This document shows, piece by piece, positions 15,608 to 22,635 of a stretch of 32,678 nucleotides of DNA. Both the position numbers and the translations under genes were made by a program. Below the pieces are notes generated by a model. The model saw only the letters and a program-made list of their open reading frames with translations. It was not told the origin of the DNA and searched no databases. Positions within the stretch are counted from its first letter, which is position 1; the number at the start of each line of letters is the position of its first letter. The DNA is taken from positions 1 through 32,678 of the forward strand of contig CAZXFL010000021.1 in assembly GCA_964640385.1 (NCBI GenBank), read 5' to 3'. Source of the stretch: JBBDIK01 sp964640385. Its GTDB lineage: Bacteria; Actinomycetota; UBA4738; JBBDHU01.

Positions 15608-16120
15608 TCAGGTCCCCGTCCTGGCGACCCGGACTTCGATCAATTGTCCGGTCGCCGTTCGGAAGGTGGCGCGTCCCTGCCCCACCGCCCGGAGGGTGTA
15701 GCCGGCGAGACGCTCGCCGAGGCGCACGAGCCGCGCGGCCTCGCTGCCGATCTGACACATGGCGAATCCGCCGCCGCTCTCGACTGCGGTCCCGATCAGC
15801 ACGATGGCTTGCGGCGTGTCCGCCTGATTCGTTTGAGCACCGGCGAGCGCTTCGCCGGGCATTCGGAACGCGACGGGAGACGGGCGACGCTCGGCGCGGA
15901 ACGGATCGGCTTCGATCGCTGCCGCGAGCCCGCTCGTCGGTTTCGTGGCGCTAGCCGCCGGCCCGAGCGCGGGTTGCTCCGGGTCCAGAGCTTCGGCCTG
16001 GGCGGTTGGAAGCGTGACCGGCCGCGCCAGACGAACCGCCGAGATAGCAGAGACACCCAGGAGGACTGCGAGACAGCTTCCCGGCAAGAGAATCAGCGGG
16101 GAAACTCGAAGTCGGCTCAT
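15608..16120 (-). CDS. gspC: GspC-like inner-membrane coupling protein
   Basis: A 170-residue bitopic protein that in type II systems links the inner-membrane platform to the secretin. It has one N-terminal membrane segment (LILLPGSCLAVLLGVSAIS), a Pro/Ala-rich periplasmic linker, and a C-terminal beta domain resembling the GspC homology region (IVLIGTAVESGG...VRLGERLAGYTLRAVGQG). There is no PDZ or coiled-coil domain after it. The start ATG at 16120 overlaps the gspM stop (ATGA); the longer open frame reaching 16735 is an out-of-frame shadow of gspM. Position directly before the secretin gene supports the call. Confidence 0.78.
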   Translation of the reverse strand: MSRLRVSPLILLPGSCLAVLLGVSAISAVRLARPVTLPTAQAEALDPEQPALGPAASATKPTSGLAAAIEADPFRAERRPSPVAFRMPGEALAGAQTNQADTPQAIVLIGTAVESGGGFAMCQIGSEAARLVRLGERLAGYTLRAVGQGRATFRTATGQLIEVRVARTGT

Positions 16121-16752
16121 GGTCCCGTCGTCTTGGCGATAACCCTCGCCGCATCGGGCTCGAACAGGGCAAAGCCCTCCACCACCAGCGTGAGTCCGAG
16201 CAGCTCGCCGCCGCCTGCCGAGCTCGAAGTGCCGATCTCCGCCGCGGGCAGCACCGAGAGCTGGGTAACCCGCAGCAGCTTGTGGCCGCGTTCCAGTGCG
16301 TCGAGCCAGGCCAGCAGCCCCGCGACGTCGCTCACGCCGCGCACCTCGACCCGGATCCGCAGAATCCCGTCTTCCCCGGCGTCCGAGGCGCCGGTCTCGC
16401 TCGACTGCACAAAGACGCGGTGGGTGGCCGCCTGTCCCGTGACGTACGAGACCAACTCGGCGGCGGCGGTGACCGTGTCGCGCCCGTCGAAAAGTCGGGG
16501 CGACTGCTCGAGCAGCGCGGCCGCCTGGCGGCCATAGTCCCGCTTCGCGGTTGACCGCTGGCGCAGGAGTCCGGTTTCGCGCCGGTACAGATCGCGCTCC
16601 TGCGCGACCCGGTTCTCCAGCACGGTAAAGCTCGACGCCAGGGGCCGCACGACGAGGGAATAAGCGACGGCGGGCAGCACGACTAACGCGGCGAGGCGAA
16701 TGGTCCGCCGCTCGCGCTGGGAGAGGTTGGCCCATTTGAGGCGAAGGGTCAT
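16117..16752 (-). CDS. gspM: GspM-like inner-membrane platform protein
   Basis: A 211-residue protein with a short cytoplasmic start, one membrane segment near residues 19-38 (IRLAALVVLPAVAYSLVV), a helical coiled-coil-like stretch rich in Arg and Gln (about 45-95) and a C-terminal ferredoxin-like alpha/beta domain, the layout of GspM/PilO. GspM partners GspL in the inner-membrane platform. The start overlaps the gspL stop and the stop overlaps the gspC start, each as ATGA. The assignment rests on topology and gene order rather than strong motifs. Confidence 0.75.
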   Translation of the reverse strand: MTLRLKWANLSQRERRTIRLAALVVLPAVAYSLVVRPLASSFTVLENRVAQERDLYRRETGLLRQRSTAKRDYGRQAAALLEQSPRLFDGRDTVTAAAELVSYVTGQAATHRVFVQSSETGASDAGEDGILRIRVEVRGVSDVAGLLAWLDALERGHKLLRVTQLSVLPAAEIGTSSSAGGGELLGLTLVVEGFALFEPDAARVIAKTTGP

Positions 16753-17984
16753 GGCGTCCTCACCAGCGTCGCCGACGCGGTGAAGCGCTCGATCGGCGGG
16801 CCGGAATCACGGACCTCCTGGCGAATCGGTCCGGCGGGACGCACTCCGGAGAGCCGGGTCGCGCTCTGCAATCCCTCAAAGACCCCGGCGGCCCGGCCGG
16901 CGACGCCGTCGATCACGACGGAATCCGCGGTACCGCGCAAGGACGTCAGGTACGCGTCACCCGGAAGCCCGGCGGCGACCTGGTTGAGGATCGCGGTCCA
17001 GGAAGGAGCCTCTGCTGCGGCGCGGGCGAGCGCGTCGAGCCGGGCCTGCACGCCCAGGGACGCTTCACGGGTGGAGAGGGCCGCCTCCACGGCGACGCGC
17101 TGAGCGGCGCGGCCGCGCTCGAGCACCGCCAGCTCGCGCAGCAGGGCCGCGCGGTGCATTCCGAGCGCCAGCACGAGGCTCGCGGCCGCAGCGACCCAGA
17201 GCCGGCTTGCCATTCGACGGGTGCGGCGAGCGCGGGCGACCGCTTCGGCAGCAGAAACCAGCTCGAGCTGGAGGCTCGATCCCGCGGAGCACGCCGCGAT
17301 CGCGGCGGCTTCGGGAAACTCCGCGGCGCCGAAGCGCAGCGGAGCGGCTTCGCCCAGCTCGCCGAGGCCGGCTGCGATCCGCTCCGAATTGGCAGGCGTC
17401 CTGCGGACGTCGAGCAACTTCCCCTGCCCCGCGCGGATCAGCTCGGCGCGCTCGCCGTCCTCCACTACCACCACAGAGGCGCCGCGGAGCCTGGCCCACG
17501 TCGCCCAGCCGGAGTGCGCCGGCTCGAACGAGGCGATGTCGCAACCGGCCGCCCTCGCGGCCTCAGAGACCGTATCGAGAACCCAGGCCGGAGCCGCGGC
17601 CGCGAGCACCGCGGTCGGCCCGCCGCGCGCACCAGCCAGCGGAGCGACCGCCACTACCTGGACGTCGCGCACGCCCGGGAAATACTTGGACACGTCGCGG
17701 GTCACCACGCGGCGGATTTCGGAGACACTGAGCCGGGGGAACCGCAGCACCCGCACCTGCACCAGACTGGGGAGCAGCGCCACGGCGAGGCGGGCGCTGG
17801 GCGTTTCGAGCGTCTCCCGCATCTCGGCCAGCGCGGCGCGAAGCTCCTCCTGCGATTCGGGGGAATCCGCGAGCGCCACCGCCAGGGTGCGGCGCCACGC
17901 GGTCGCGGGAGCCGAGCCCGCGGTGCGCCGGGCCACGACGAGCTCCCGTTGTCCCAGGGCGAGTCCCACGAGCGGGCCGCTCAT
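16749..17984 (-). CDS. gspL: GspL-like protein (PilM/PilN-type fusion)
   Basis: A 411-residue inner-membrane platform protein that recruits GspE. The N-terminal ~260 residues resemble the actin-like cytoplasmic domain of GspL/PilM (GPLVGLALGQRELVVAR..., RVLRFPRLS, VTRDVSKYFPG). A membrane segment follows near 263-282 (LWVAAAASLVLALGMH), then a coiled coil, then a PilN-type periplasmic domain (WTAILNQVAAGLPGDAYLTS). The start ATG at 17984 overlaps the gspK stop (ATGA); a longer frame to 18077 adds only sequence out of character. The GspL call comes from domain order and position between gspK and gspM. Confidence 0.8.
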   Translation of the reverse strand: MSGPLVGLALGQRELVVARRTAGSAPATAWRRTLAVALADSPESQEELRAALAEMRETLETPSARLAVALLPSLVQVRVLRFPRLSVSEIRRVVTRDVSKYFPGVRDVQVVAVAPLAGARGGPTAVLAAAAPAWVLDTVSEAARAAGCDIASFEPAHSGWATWARLRGASVVVVEDGERAELIRAGQGKLLDVRRTPANSERIAAGLGELGEAAPLRFGAAEFPEAAAIAACSAGSSLQLELVSAAEAVARARRTRRMASRLWVAAAASLVLALGMHRAALLRELAVLERGRAAQRVAVEAALSTREASLGVQARLDALARAAAEAPSWTAILNQVAAGLPGDAYLTSLRGTADSVVIDGVAGRAAGVFEGLQSATRLSGVRPAGPIRQEVRDSGPPIERFTASATLVRTP

Positions 17985-18931
17985 CGCGACCGCTCCAGCC
18001 ACACCACCATGGCCTGATCGGCGGCGCGCACCAGCTCGGCCTGCACCCGCGCGCGCACCGGGCTGCCCGGGAGCCATCCCTCGCTGGTGACCAGCACGTC
18101 CTTGGTCTCGAACTCGACGCGATTGCCGAGCGCGACCTGGTTGGCCAGGAGCAGCGCCCGCGCCCCGCCCGATAGCTCCAGCGCCAGCTCCTGCAGCCCT
18201 CGCACGGGCCGGCTGCTGGACCGGCGGACGAGCAGAACCCGCGCGGCTTCTTCGGACATTCCCGGGAGGGCGAGCAGCACCGGCCGCGGCGCGGCGTTCA
18301 GATTCACTCGGCCCACCCCCCGCACGGTGAGCAGCGGCGCGATGCGCGCGTACAGCTCCGGCGTCATGCCGAGCACGCCGCGCAGCTCGCTGAGCCGAGC
18401 GAAGGGCCGGTTGCCGGGGCGGGAGGCGAGTCCCTGGCGGGCGTAGTCCGCGCCTTCCGCACCGCGACCGTGCCGCAGCTCGTCGGGGTCGCGCCAGTCG
18501 AGGATGGCCTGGGCCAGCCGGTCCGCCTGGCCGAAATCGATGCGCAGCGCCGCGAAGAGCCCGAGCAGCTCGGCCTCGTCGGCGCTGTTGAGGCCGAGGG
18601 CGGCGCCGACGTCGTGCAGGCTAACCCGCACCATAGCGGTGCCAAGCCGGAGCGAATCGAGGAACAACCGCTCGGGAACCCGCCAAGGGTCTAGGATGGC
18701 GCTGGGGTCGGTGGTTTGGAAAGCGCGCGCGTGGCTGAGGTTGCGGGTTAGTCTGGCGCGGGCCTCGGCGAGTCCGCCCTCCGCTGCGGCCAAGGCGCGT
18801 GACCCCTCGATCCGGTTGGCGATGCCGAGCCGCTGAGAACGTGCGCGGAGGCCGAGCTCAAGGCCGATCGCGCCGAAGGCGACCAGCAGCCAGAGCGCGG
18901 CCAGCAGGGCGAAACCGCGGCGGTCGCTCAC
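17981..18931 (-). CDS. gspK: Type II secretion minor pseudopilin GspK
   Basis: A 316-residue pseudopilin, the largest of the set, as is normal for GspK. The prepilin signal is MSDRRG followed by FALLAALWLLVAFGAIGL; mature residue 5 is Ala rather than Glu, the usual GspK exception. The body carries the GspK helical domain (ADEAELLGLFAALRIDF...ILDWRDPDE) and a helix-hairpin-helix-like stretch (RVNLNAAPRPVLLALPGMS). It should cap the pseudopilus tip with GspI and GspJ. The GTG start overlaps the gspJ stop by four bases. Confidence 0.9.
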   Translation of the reverse strand: MSDRRGFALLAALWLLVAFGAIGLELGLRARSQRLGIANRIEGSRALAAAEGGLAEARARLTRNLSHARAFQTTDPSAILDPWRVPERLFLDSLRLGTAMVRVSLHDVGAALGLNSADEAELLGLFAALRIDFGQADRLAQAILDWRDPDELRHGRGAEGADYARQGLASRPGNRPFARLSELRGVLGMTPELYARIAPLLTVRGVGRVNLNAAPRPVLLALPGMSEEAARVLLVRRSSSRPVRGLQELALELSGGARALLLANQVALGNRVEFETKDVLVTSEGWLPGSPVRARVQAELVRAADQAMVVWLERSR

Positions 18932-19536
18932 TGCACCCCTCCCACCGGCACCAGGAGCGGGAGCCGCAGCAGCGGCGGCAGGGAGTCGCCGATCAGCCTG
19001 AGCTCTACGCCCGAAGGCAGGATGGTGCTCGACACCCAGCTTGGCAGCCAGCCGCGGTCGCCGAGTGGCAGCGAGAAGTAGCGCAGCTCGAGACCGGTGA
19101 CCCGTCGATCGATTTCGACGGTGCGGCGCTCGCCGGCCGGCCAGCTGGTGAGCCGGGCCACCAGGCCGCGCTCTGGGGTGCGCTCGTCGCGGTCCACGCC
19201 CAGGCGCACGATCGCCTCCACCCCGTCCAGCTCGGCCGTGGCGGCGGTGAGCAGGGTGAGGTTGTCGTCGGGGAGCTTGCCGCTCAGCGCGTCGAGCCCC
19301 GCGAAGGCCGGCTCGCCCTGGTGGGGGAGGCGCGCGGCCTCTATCCAGGAGCGCAGCAGCTCGCGCTCCCCGGCGGCGCGGGCGATCTCGTCGAGCATAG
19401 CGGCGGCGACGTCGCGGCGGTCGAGGACGGTGCGGAAGGCGGCGAATCCGGCGGAGAGCACCGCGCCGGTGATGGTGAGGCTCACGATCAGCTCGATCAG
19501 CGTAAAGCCCGCGGGGCCGGAGCGCCGGGAGATCAT
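18928..19536 (-). CDS. gspJ: Type II secretion minor pseudopilin GspJ
   Basis: A 202-residue pseudopilin with prepilin peptidase site PAG followed by FTLIELIVSLTITGAVLSAG; Glu5 is present. The body ends in a beta-rich domain. Size and position between gspI and gspK identify it as GspJ, a tip-complex component. The ATG start overlaps the gspI stop (ATGA). Confidence 0.85.
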   Translation of the reverse strand: MISRRSGPAGFTLIELIVSLTITGAVLSAGFAAFRTVLDRRDVAAAMLDEIARAAGERELLRSWIEAARLPHQGEPAFAGLDALSGKLPDDNLTLLTAATAELDGVEAIVRLGVDRDERTPERGLVARLTSWPAGERRTVEIDRRVTGLELRYFSLPLGDRGWLPSWVSSTILPSGVELRLIGDSLPPLLRLPLLVPVGGVQ

Positions 19537-19931
19537 CGCAGCCTCCGCAGCACCGGTCGATAGAGCCGGGTCTCCAGGGAAGCGCGTCCGTCCGGCCCGG
19601 TCACCTCCACGACCGCGTCGAAGAGATCCGGGGTGCCCCGCAGCGGGCGGACGGTGCGGCTCCAGGCGTAGCGCTCGAAGGGAGGCTCGAAGCGGCCCTG
19701 GCGGAGCGAATCGGGCAGTGGCTGGAGCAGTGCCCCGGGCACCAGGGTCAGACTGGCCAGCGTCTCCCGCGCGAGGGCGTCGAGCTCGGCCGCCGTCCGC
19801 GCCTTGGCGGCGACGCGCAGCTCGGCGGAGAAGGCGCCAACCCCAGCGACGATCGCCAGGCTCACGATGGTGAGCGCGATCACCGCCTCGAGCAGGCTGA
19901 AGCCCGCCCGGCCGACATTACGGGCGGACAT
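19533..19931 (-). CDS. gspI: Type II secretion minor pseudopilin GspI
   Basis: A 132-residue pseudopilin. The leader MSARNVGRAG precedes FSLLEAVIALTIVSLAIVAG, with Glu5 present. Its small size and place between gspH and gspJ fit GspI, which nucleates the tip complex. It overlaps gspH by 14 bases, so it is translationally coupled. Confidence 0.85.
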   Translation of the reverse strand: MSARNVGRAGFSLLEAVIALTIVSLAIVAGVGAFSAELRVAAKARTAAELDALARETLASLTLVPGALLQPLPDSLRQGRFEPPFERYAWSRTVRPLRGTPDLFDAVVEVTGPDGRASLETRLYRPVLRRLR

Positions 19932-20355
19932 GCGGCGCTCCGGTCCAGCGGTCCACCCAGACGGCCACTACGGGCCCATCGCCCCTAACCAGGAGGGTGT
20001 CTCCCAGCGCGGTACCGGCGGCGGCAAAGCGGAACAACGCGCTCGTGCCGCCTAGGCTGATTCCCTGTGGAAGGGGCACGATCCCGCGCGCTATTTCCTC
20101 GACTGAGTCTCCCTTTTCCGTGCTCAGCGTGAAGGCATGGGTGGAGGGGGTGATGCGCAGGGCGACCGGCTGGGCGTGGGTGAGCGCGCGGGTGCGGGCC
20201 TGGCGCAGCAGGCTCACCAGCTCCGAGGCCCCGATGGCGGCGGGGTTGTCCGCTGCGTCGCCGATCAGGCGGGGAACCGATACCGCGGCGAGCACGCCGA
20301 GTATCGCGAGCACCACGACGAGCTCGAGCAGGGTGAAACCGGAGCGGGTCTTCAC
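19918..20355 (-). CDS. gspH: Type II secretion minor pseudopilin GspH
   Basis: A 145-residue pseudopilin. The leader MKTRSG precedes FTLLELVVVLAILGVLAAVS, with Glu5 present. The body has the GspH/FimT pattern, ASELVSLLRQARTRALTHAQPV followed by a beta sandwich. GspH joins the tip complex to the GspG shaft. The GTG start overlaps the gspF stop (GTGA). Confidence 0.87.
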   Translation of the reverse strand: MKTRSGFTLLELVVVLAILGVLAAVSVPRLIGDAADNPAAIGASELVSLLRQARTRALTHAQPVALRITPSTHAFTLSTEKGDSVEEIARGIVPLPQGISLGGTSALFRFAAAGTALGDTLLVRGDGPVVAVWVDRWTGAPHVRP

Positions 20356-21557
20356 CGCAGGGCGCCGGCGTTGACGCTGTAGATGGCCTGGAGCAGCGAG
20401 AGGGCCACGAAGCCGACGATCCCGCCGAACACCACGATCATGGCGGGCTCCAGCGCCGCCACGACGCGCTGCAGCGCGCGCTCAGTGCGTTCTTCCAGGA
20501 TCTCGGCGGCTTTCACCAGGAAATCGGCCAGCCGGCCCGATTCCTCGCCGACCGCGGCGAGCTGGGGCAACAACGCGGGAAAGAGGGAACTCTCGGTCAG
20601 GGTGCGGCTGAGCGATGCGCCCTCGCGGATGCGGTCGCGGATGCGGGCGGTCTCGTCGCGGGCGAGCGGCTCCCCGATCGACTCGATGGTGTCGTCGAGC
20701 GCCACGAGGAGTGGCGCGCCGCCGCCCAGCAGGGTGCTGACCAGCCGGGCGAATCGCGCGCCGAGCGCGTATTGGCGGAAGGAGCCGAGCAGCGGAATCC
20801 GCAGCAGCAATCGGCCGAACGCGCGGCGGCCGTCCTCGGTGCCCCGACTCCAGAACCCGAGCAGCACAGTGGCGATCACGAGCGCGAGGAGAACGGGCCA
20901 ATAGGTGCGGAGGGCGGCGGAGAAGGCGAGCAAGGCGGTGGTGGTCCTTGGCAGCGTCATCCCGGTGTCCTGGAGCAGCGCGGCGAAGCGGGGGACCACG
21001 AAGAAGAGCAGGACCAGGATCGCGGCGCCGCCAGCCAGGCAGAGGATGACGGGGTAGATCGAGACGGAGAGCAGCCGGGCGCGGAGGGCCTCGTCGTGTT
21101 CGAGCTGTAGGGCGAGCTGGGCAAACGCCGAGTCGAGCGTGCCGCTCCGTTCGCCGGCGCGCACCAGGCCGATGTAGAGCGGAGGAAACAGGCGGGGGTG
21201 CTGGGCGAGTGCGTCGGCCAGGGAGCGGCCGCGCTCGACCTCGCCGCGGATCGTTTCGAGACTTGAGCGCACTTCGCCGGTAGCGAGCTTGCTCGCGGCG
21301 TCGAGGGCGCGGGAGAGCGGCATGCCGGCGGGGAGCAGGGCGGCGAGCGCGCGGGTGATCTCGAGCACCTCGCGTTTGTTGGCGAACCCTAGGCCGAGCC
21401 CGCGCCCGGGGGTCTCGCTGGTTTCCTCGAGCTCGAGCACCACGAGGCCGCGAGCCTCGAGCGATTGGGTCAGCGCGGCGGAGCTGCTGGCGGGCTCGGT
21501 ACCGCGCACCCGGCGGCCGCTGGAATCCACGGCCCGGTACGCGAACGGCGCCGCCAC
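20352..21557 (-). CDS. gspF: Type II secretion platform protein GspF
   Basis: A 401-residue polytopic inner-membrane protein with two GspF/PilC domains. The first contains ALAALLPAGMPLSRALDAAS and LVRAGERSGTLDSAF; the second contains LVSTLLGGGAPLLVALDDT and AVGEESGRLADFL. Membrane segments lie near 170-195, 220-240 and 370-395. The N-terminus MAAPFAYRAVDSSGRRVRG is family-typical. It converts GspE ATP hydrolysis into pseudopilus growth. The start is GTG at 21557, four bases after the gspG stop. Confidence 0.95.
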   Translation of the reverse strand: MAAPFAYRAVDSSGRRVRGTEPASSSAALTQSLEARGLVVLELEETSETPGRGLGLGFANKREVLEITRALAALLPAGMPLSRALDAASKLATGEVRSSLETIRGEVERGRSLADALAQHPRLFPPLYIGLVRAGERSGTLDSAFAQLALQLEHDEALRARLLSVSIYPVILCLAGGAAILVLLFFVVPRFAALLQDTGMTLPRTTTALLAFSAALRTYWPVLLALVIATVLLGFWSRGTEDGRRAFGRLLLRIPLLGSFRQYALGARFARLVSTLLGGGAPLLVALDDTIESIGEPLARDETARIRDRIREGASLSRTLTESSLFPALLPQLAAVGEESGRLADFLVKAAEILEERTERALQRVVAALEPAMIVVFGGIVGFVALSLLQAIYSVNAGALR

Positions 21558-21561
21558 GGGA

Positions 21562-22125
21562 CTACTTGCCTTTCCAGCTCAGGATGTCGGCGTCGTCTCC
21601 CTCACCGCCGGCTTTGCCGTCGGCGCCATAGGAGAGGAGGTCGTACCCGGTGCCGCTCGAGGTGCCGGGGGAGCGATAGACGTAGGCGCGGTCCCACGGG
21701 TCGGTGGGGACTTCTTTGCGGAGGTAGGGGCCCTTCCAGTTGGGCGACAGCGGCTCGCGCATCGGACGGGTCCACAGTGCGTCGAGGCCCTGCTCGGAGG
21801 TCGGATAGCGGCCGGTGTCGAGGCGATAGGCGTCCAGGGCCGCGCCGAGCATTTCGATCTGGGTGCGGGCGGTGACGTCCTTCGCGGCGCCGACGTGCCG
21901 GAAGACGTTCGGGGCAACGAGGGTGGCGAGGACGGCGATCACTACGATAACGACCAGGAGTTCGAGGAGGGTAAAGCCGGAAGCACCAACGGCTACATGT
22001 AGCTTCGTGCCCGTTGACTCACAGTTCCCAATACGCGCGTGCCGATTCGAGGATCTAGTTCGGTCTTGCCTAAATCTCTGCCAATACCGCCTCACCCCAA
22101 CGCCGTAGAGCACTTGATCAGGCAC
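21562..22125 (-). CDS. gspG: Type II secretion major pseudopilin GspG with unusually long leader
   Basis: Major pseudopilin forming the shaft. The prepilin core GFTLLELLVVIVVIAVLATL is followed by the GspG body (RTQIEMLGAALDAYRLDTGRYPT, GPYLRKEVPTDPWDRAYVY) and a C-terminal calcium-loop-like region (YGADGKAGGEGDDADI). No start codon lies near the cleavage site; the only available starts are GTG codons, the first at 22125 with GGAGG six bases upstream. That gives a 50-residue leader before Gly50-Phe51, against the usual 6-25. Leader composition resembles the Rhs tip region upstream rather than the gsp genes, suggesting the 5' end was replaced by recombination. The start is 28 bases after the putative immunity gene. 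Confidence 0.9.
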   Translation of the reverse strand: MPDQVLYGVGVRRYWQRFRQDRTRSSNRHARIGNCESTGTKLHVAVGASGFTLLELLVVIVVIAVLATLVAPNVFRHVGAAKDVTARTQIEMLGAALDAYRLDTGRYPTSEQGLDALWTRPMREPLSPNWKGPYLRKEVPTDPWDRAYVYRSPGTSSGTGYDLLSYGADGKAGGEGDDADILSWKGK

Positions 22126-22152
22126 TCACAGCCTCCAATCCCATACCCGCTG

Positions 22153-22635
22153 CTAGTGTGCGCGTGCAGCGCACCCTCGGACGCGATCTAAGGTCTCCTT
22201 CGCGTACGATTTGAGCGGGCCGCCCCTCATAGATTCCACAGCCACTTGAAGCTCATCAAGTGTCGCTTCCTGGTTCGATAGCCGAATCTGGCGACCGCAA
22301 GAGATCCGCTCGACAGCGAGAAGGATATCTGGCACAGTCAACTCAGTTGTTCTGAGATGGAGGACGCGTAACAGGTGCGGCATGATCACGCTAGGGTTTT
22401 CGGTTATCTGCCATGCCAGATCGACAGGCTGGGGCTGATACTTGCGCATGATCAGGACATAGAGTTCGGCTTGCTCTTCAGGAGGCCGCTTGAGGACGGC
22501 CTCAGCCAATGAGCTTCGCGGCAACTCAAGGACCGCGCGATACTTCGCTGGTACCTCCGCAGCATCTCGACACGAGATGAGCAGTAGCACGACTAGCAAC
22601 CACAACAGAGAGTTACTTCTTACAGTCACAGACAT
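22153..22635 (-). CDS. Small lipoprotein, putative Rhs immunity protein
   Basis: A 160-residue predicted lipoprotein: short basic start, hydrophobic stretch LLWLLVVLLLISC with the lipobox ending at Cys22, then a helical domain (residues ~30-155) of no family I recognise. Its ATG lies inside the last codons of the rhs gene in another frame (23-base overlap), so it is translationally coupled to the Rhs tip. Position directly after an Rhs C-terminal tip and lower GC than the gsp genes are the usual hallmarks of an immunity gene. Membrane anchoring would put protection in the periplasm. There is no direct functional evidence; a lipoprotein chaperone or pilotin for the downstream secretin is the main alternative. 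Confidence 0.65.
   Translation of the reverse strand: MSVTVRSNSLLWLLVVLLLISCRDAAEVPAKYRAVLELPRSSLAEAVLKRPPEEQAELYVLIMRKYQPQPVDLAWQITENPSVIMPHLLRVLHLRTTELTVPDILLAVERISCGRQIRLSNQEATLDELQVAVESMRGGPLKSYAKETLDRVRGCAARAH

Noticed and set aside
12575..22125. Type IV pilus operon instead of type II secretion
   Set aside because: Four minor pseudopilins in H-I-J-K order, a GspK with Ala at position 5, GspC and GspL/M types and no PilT or PilQ-type AMIN domains favour type II secretion.
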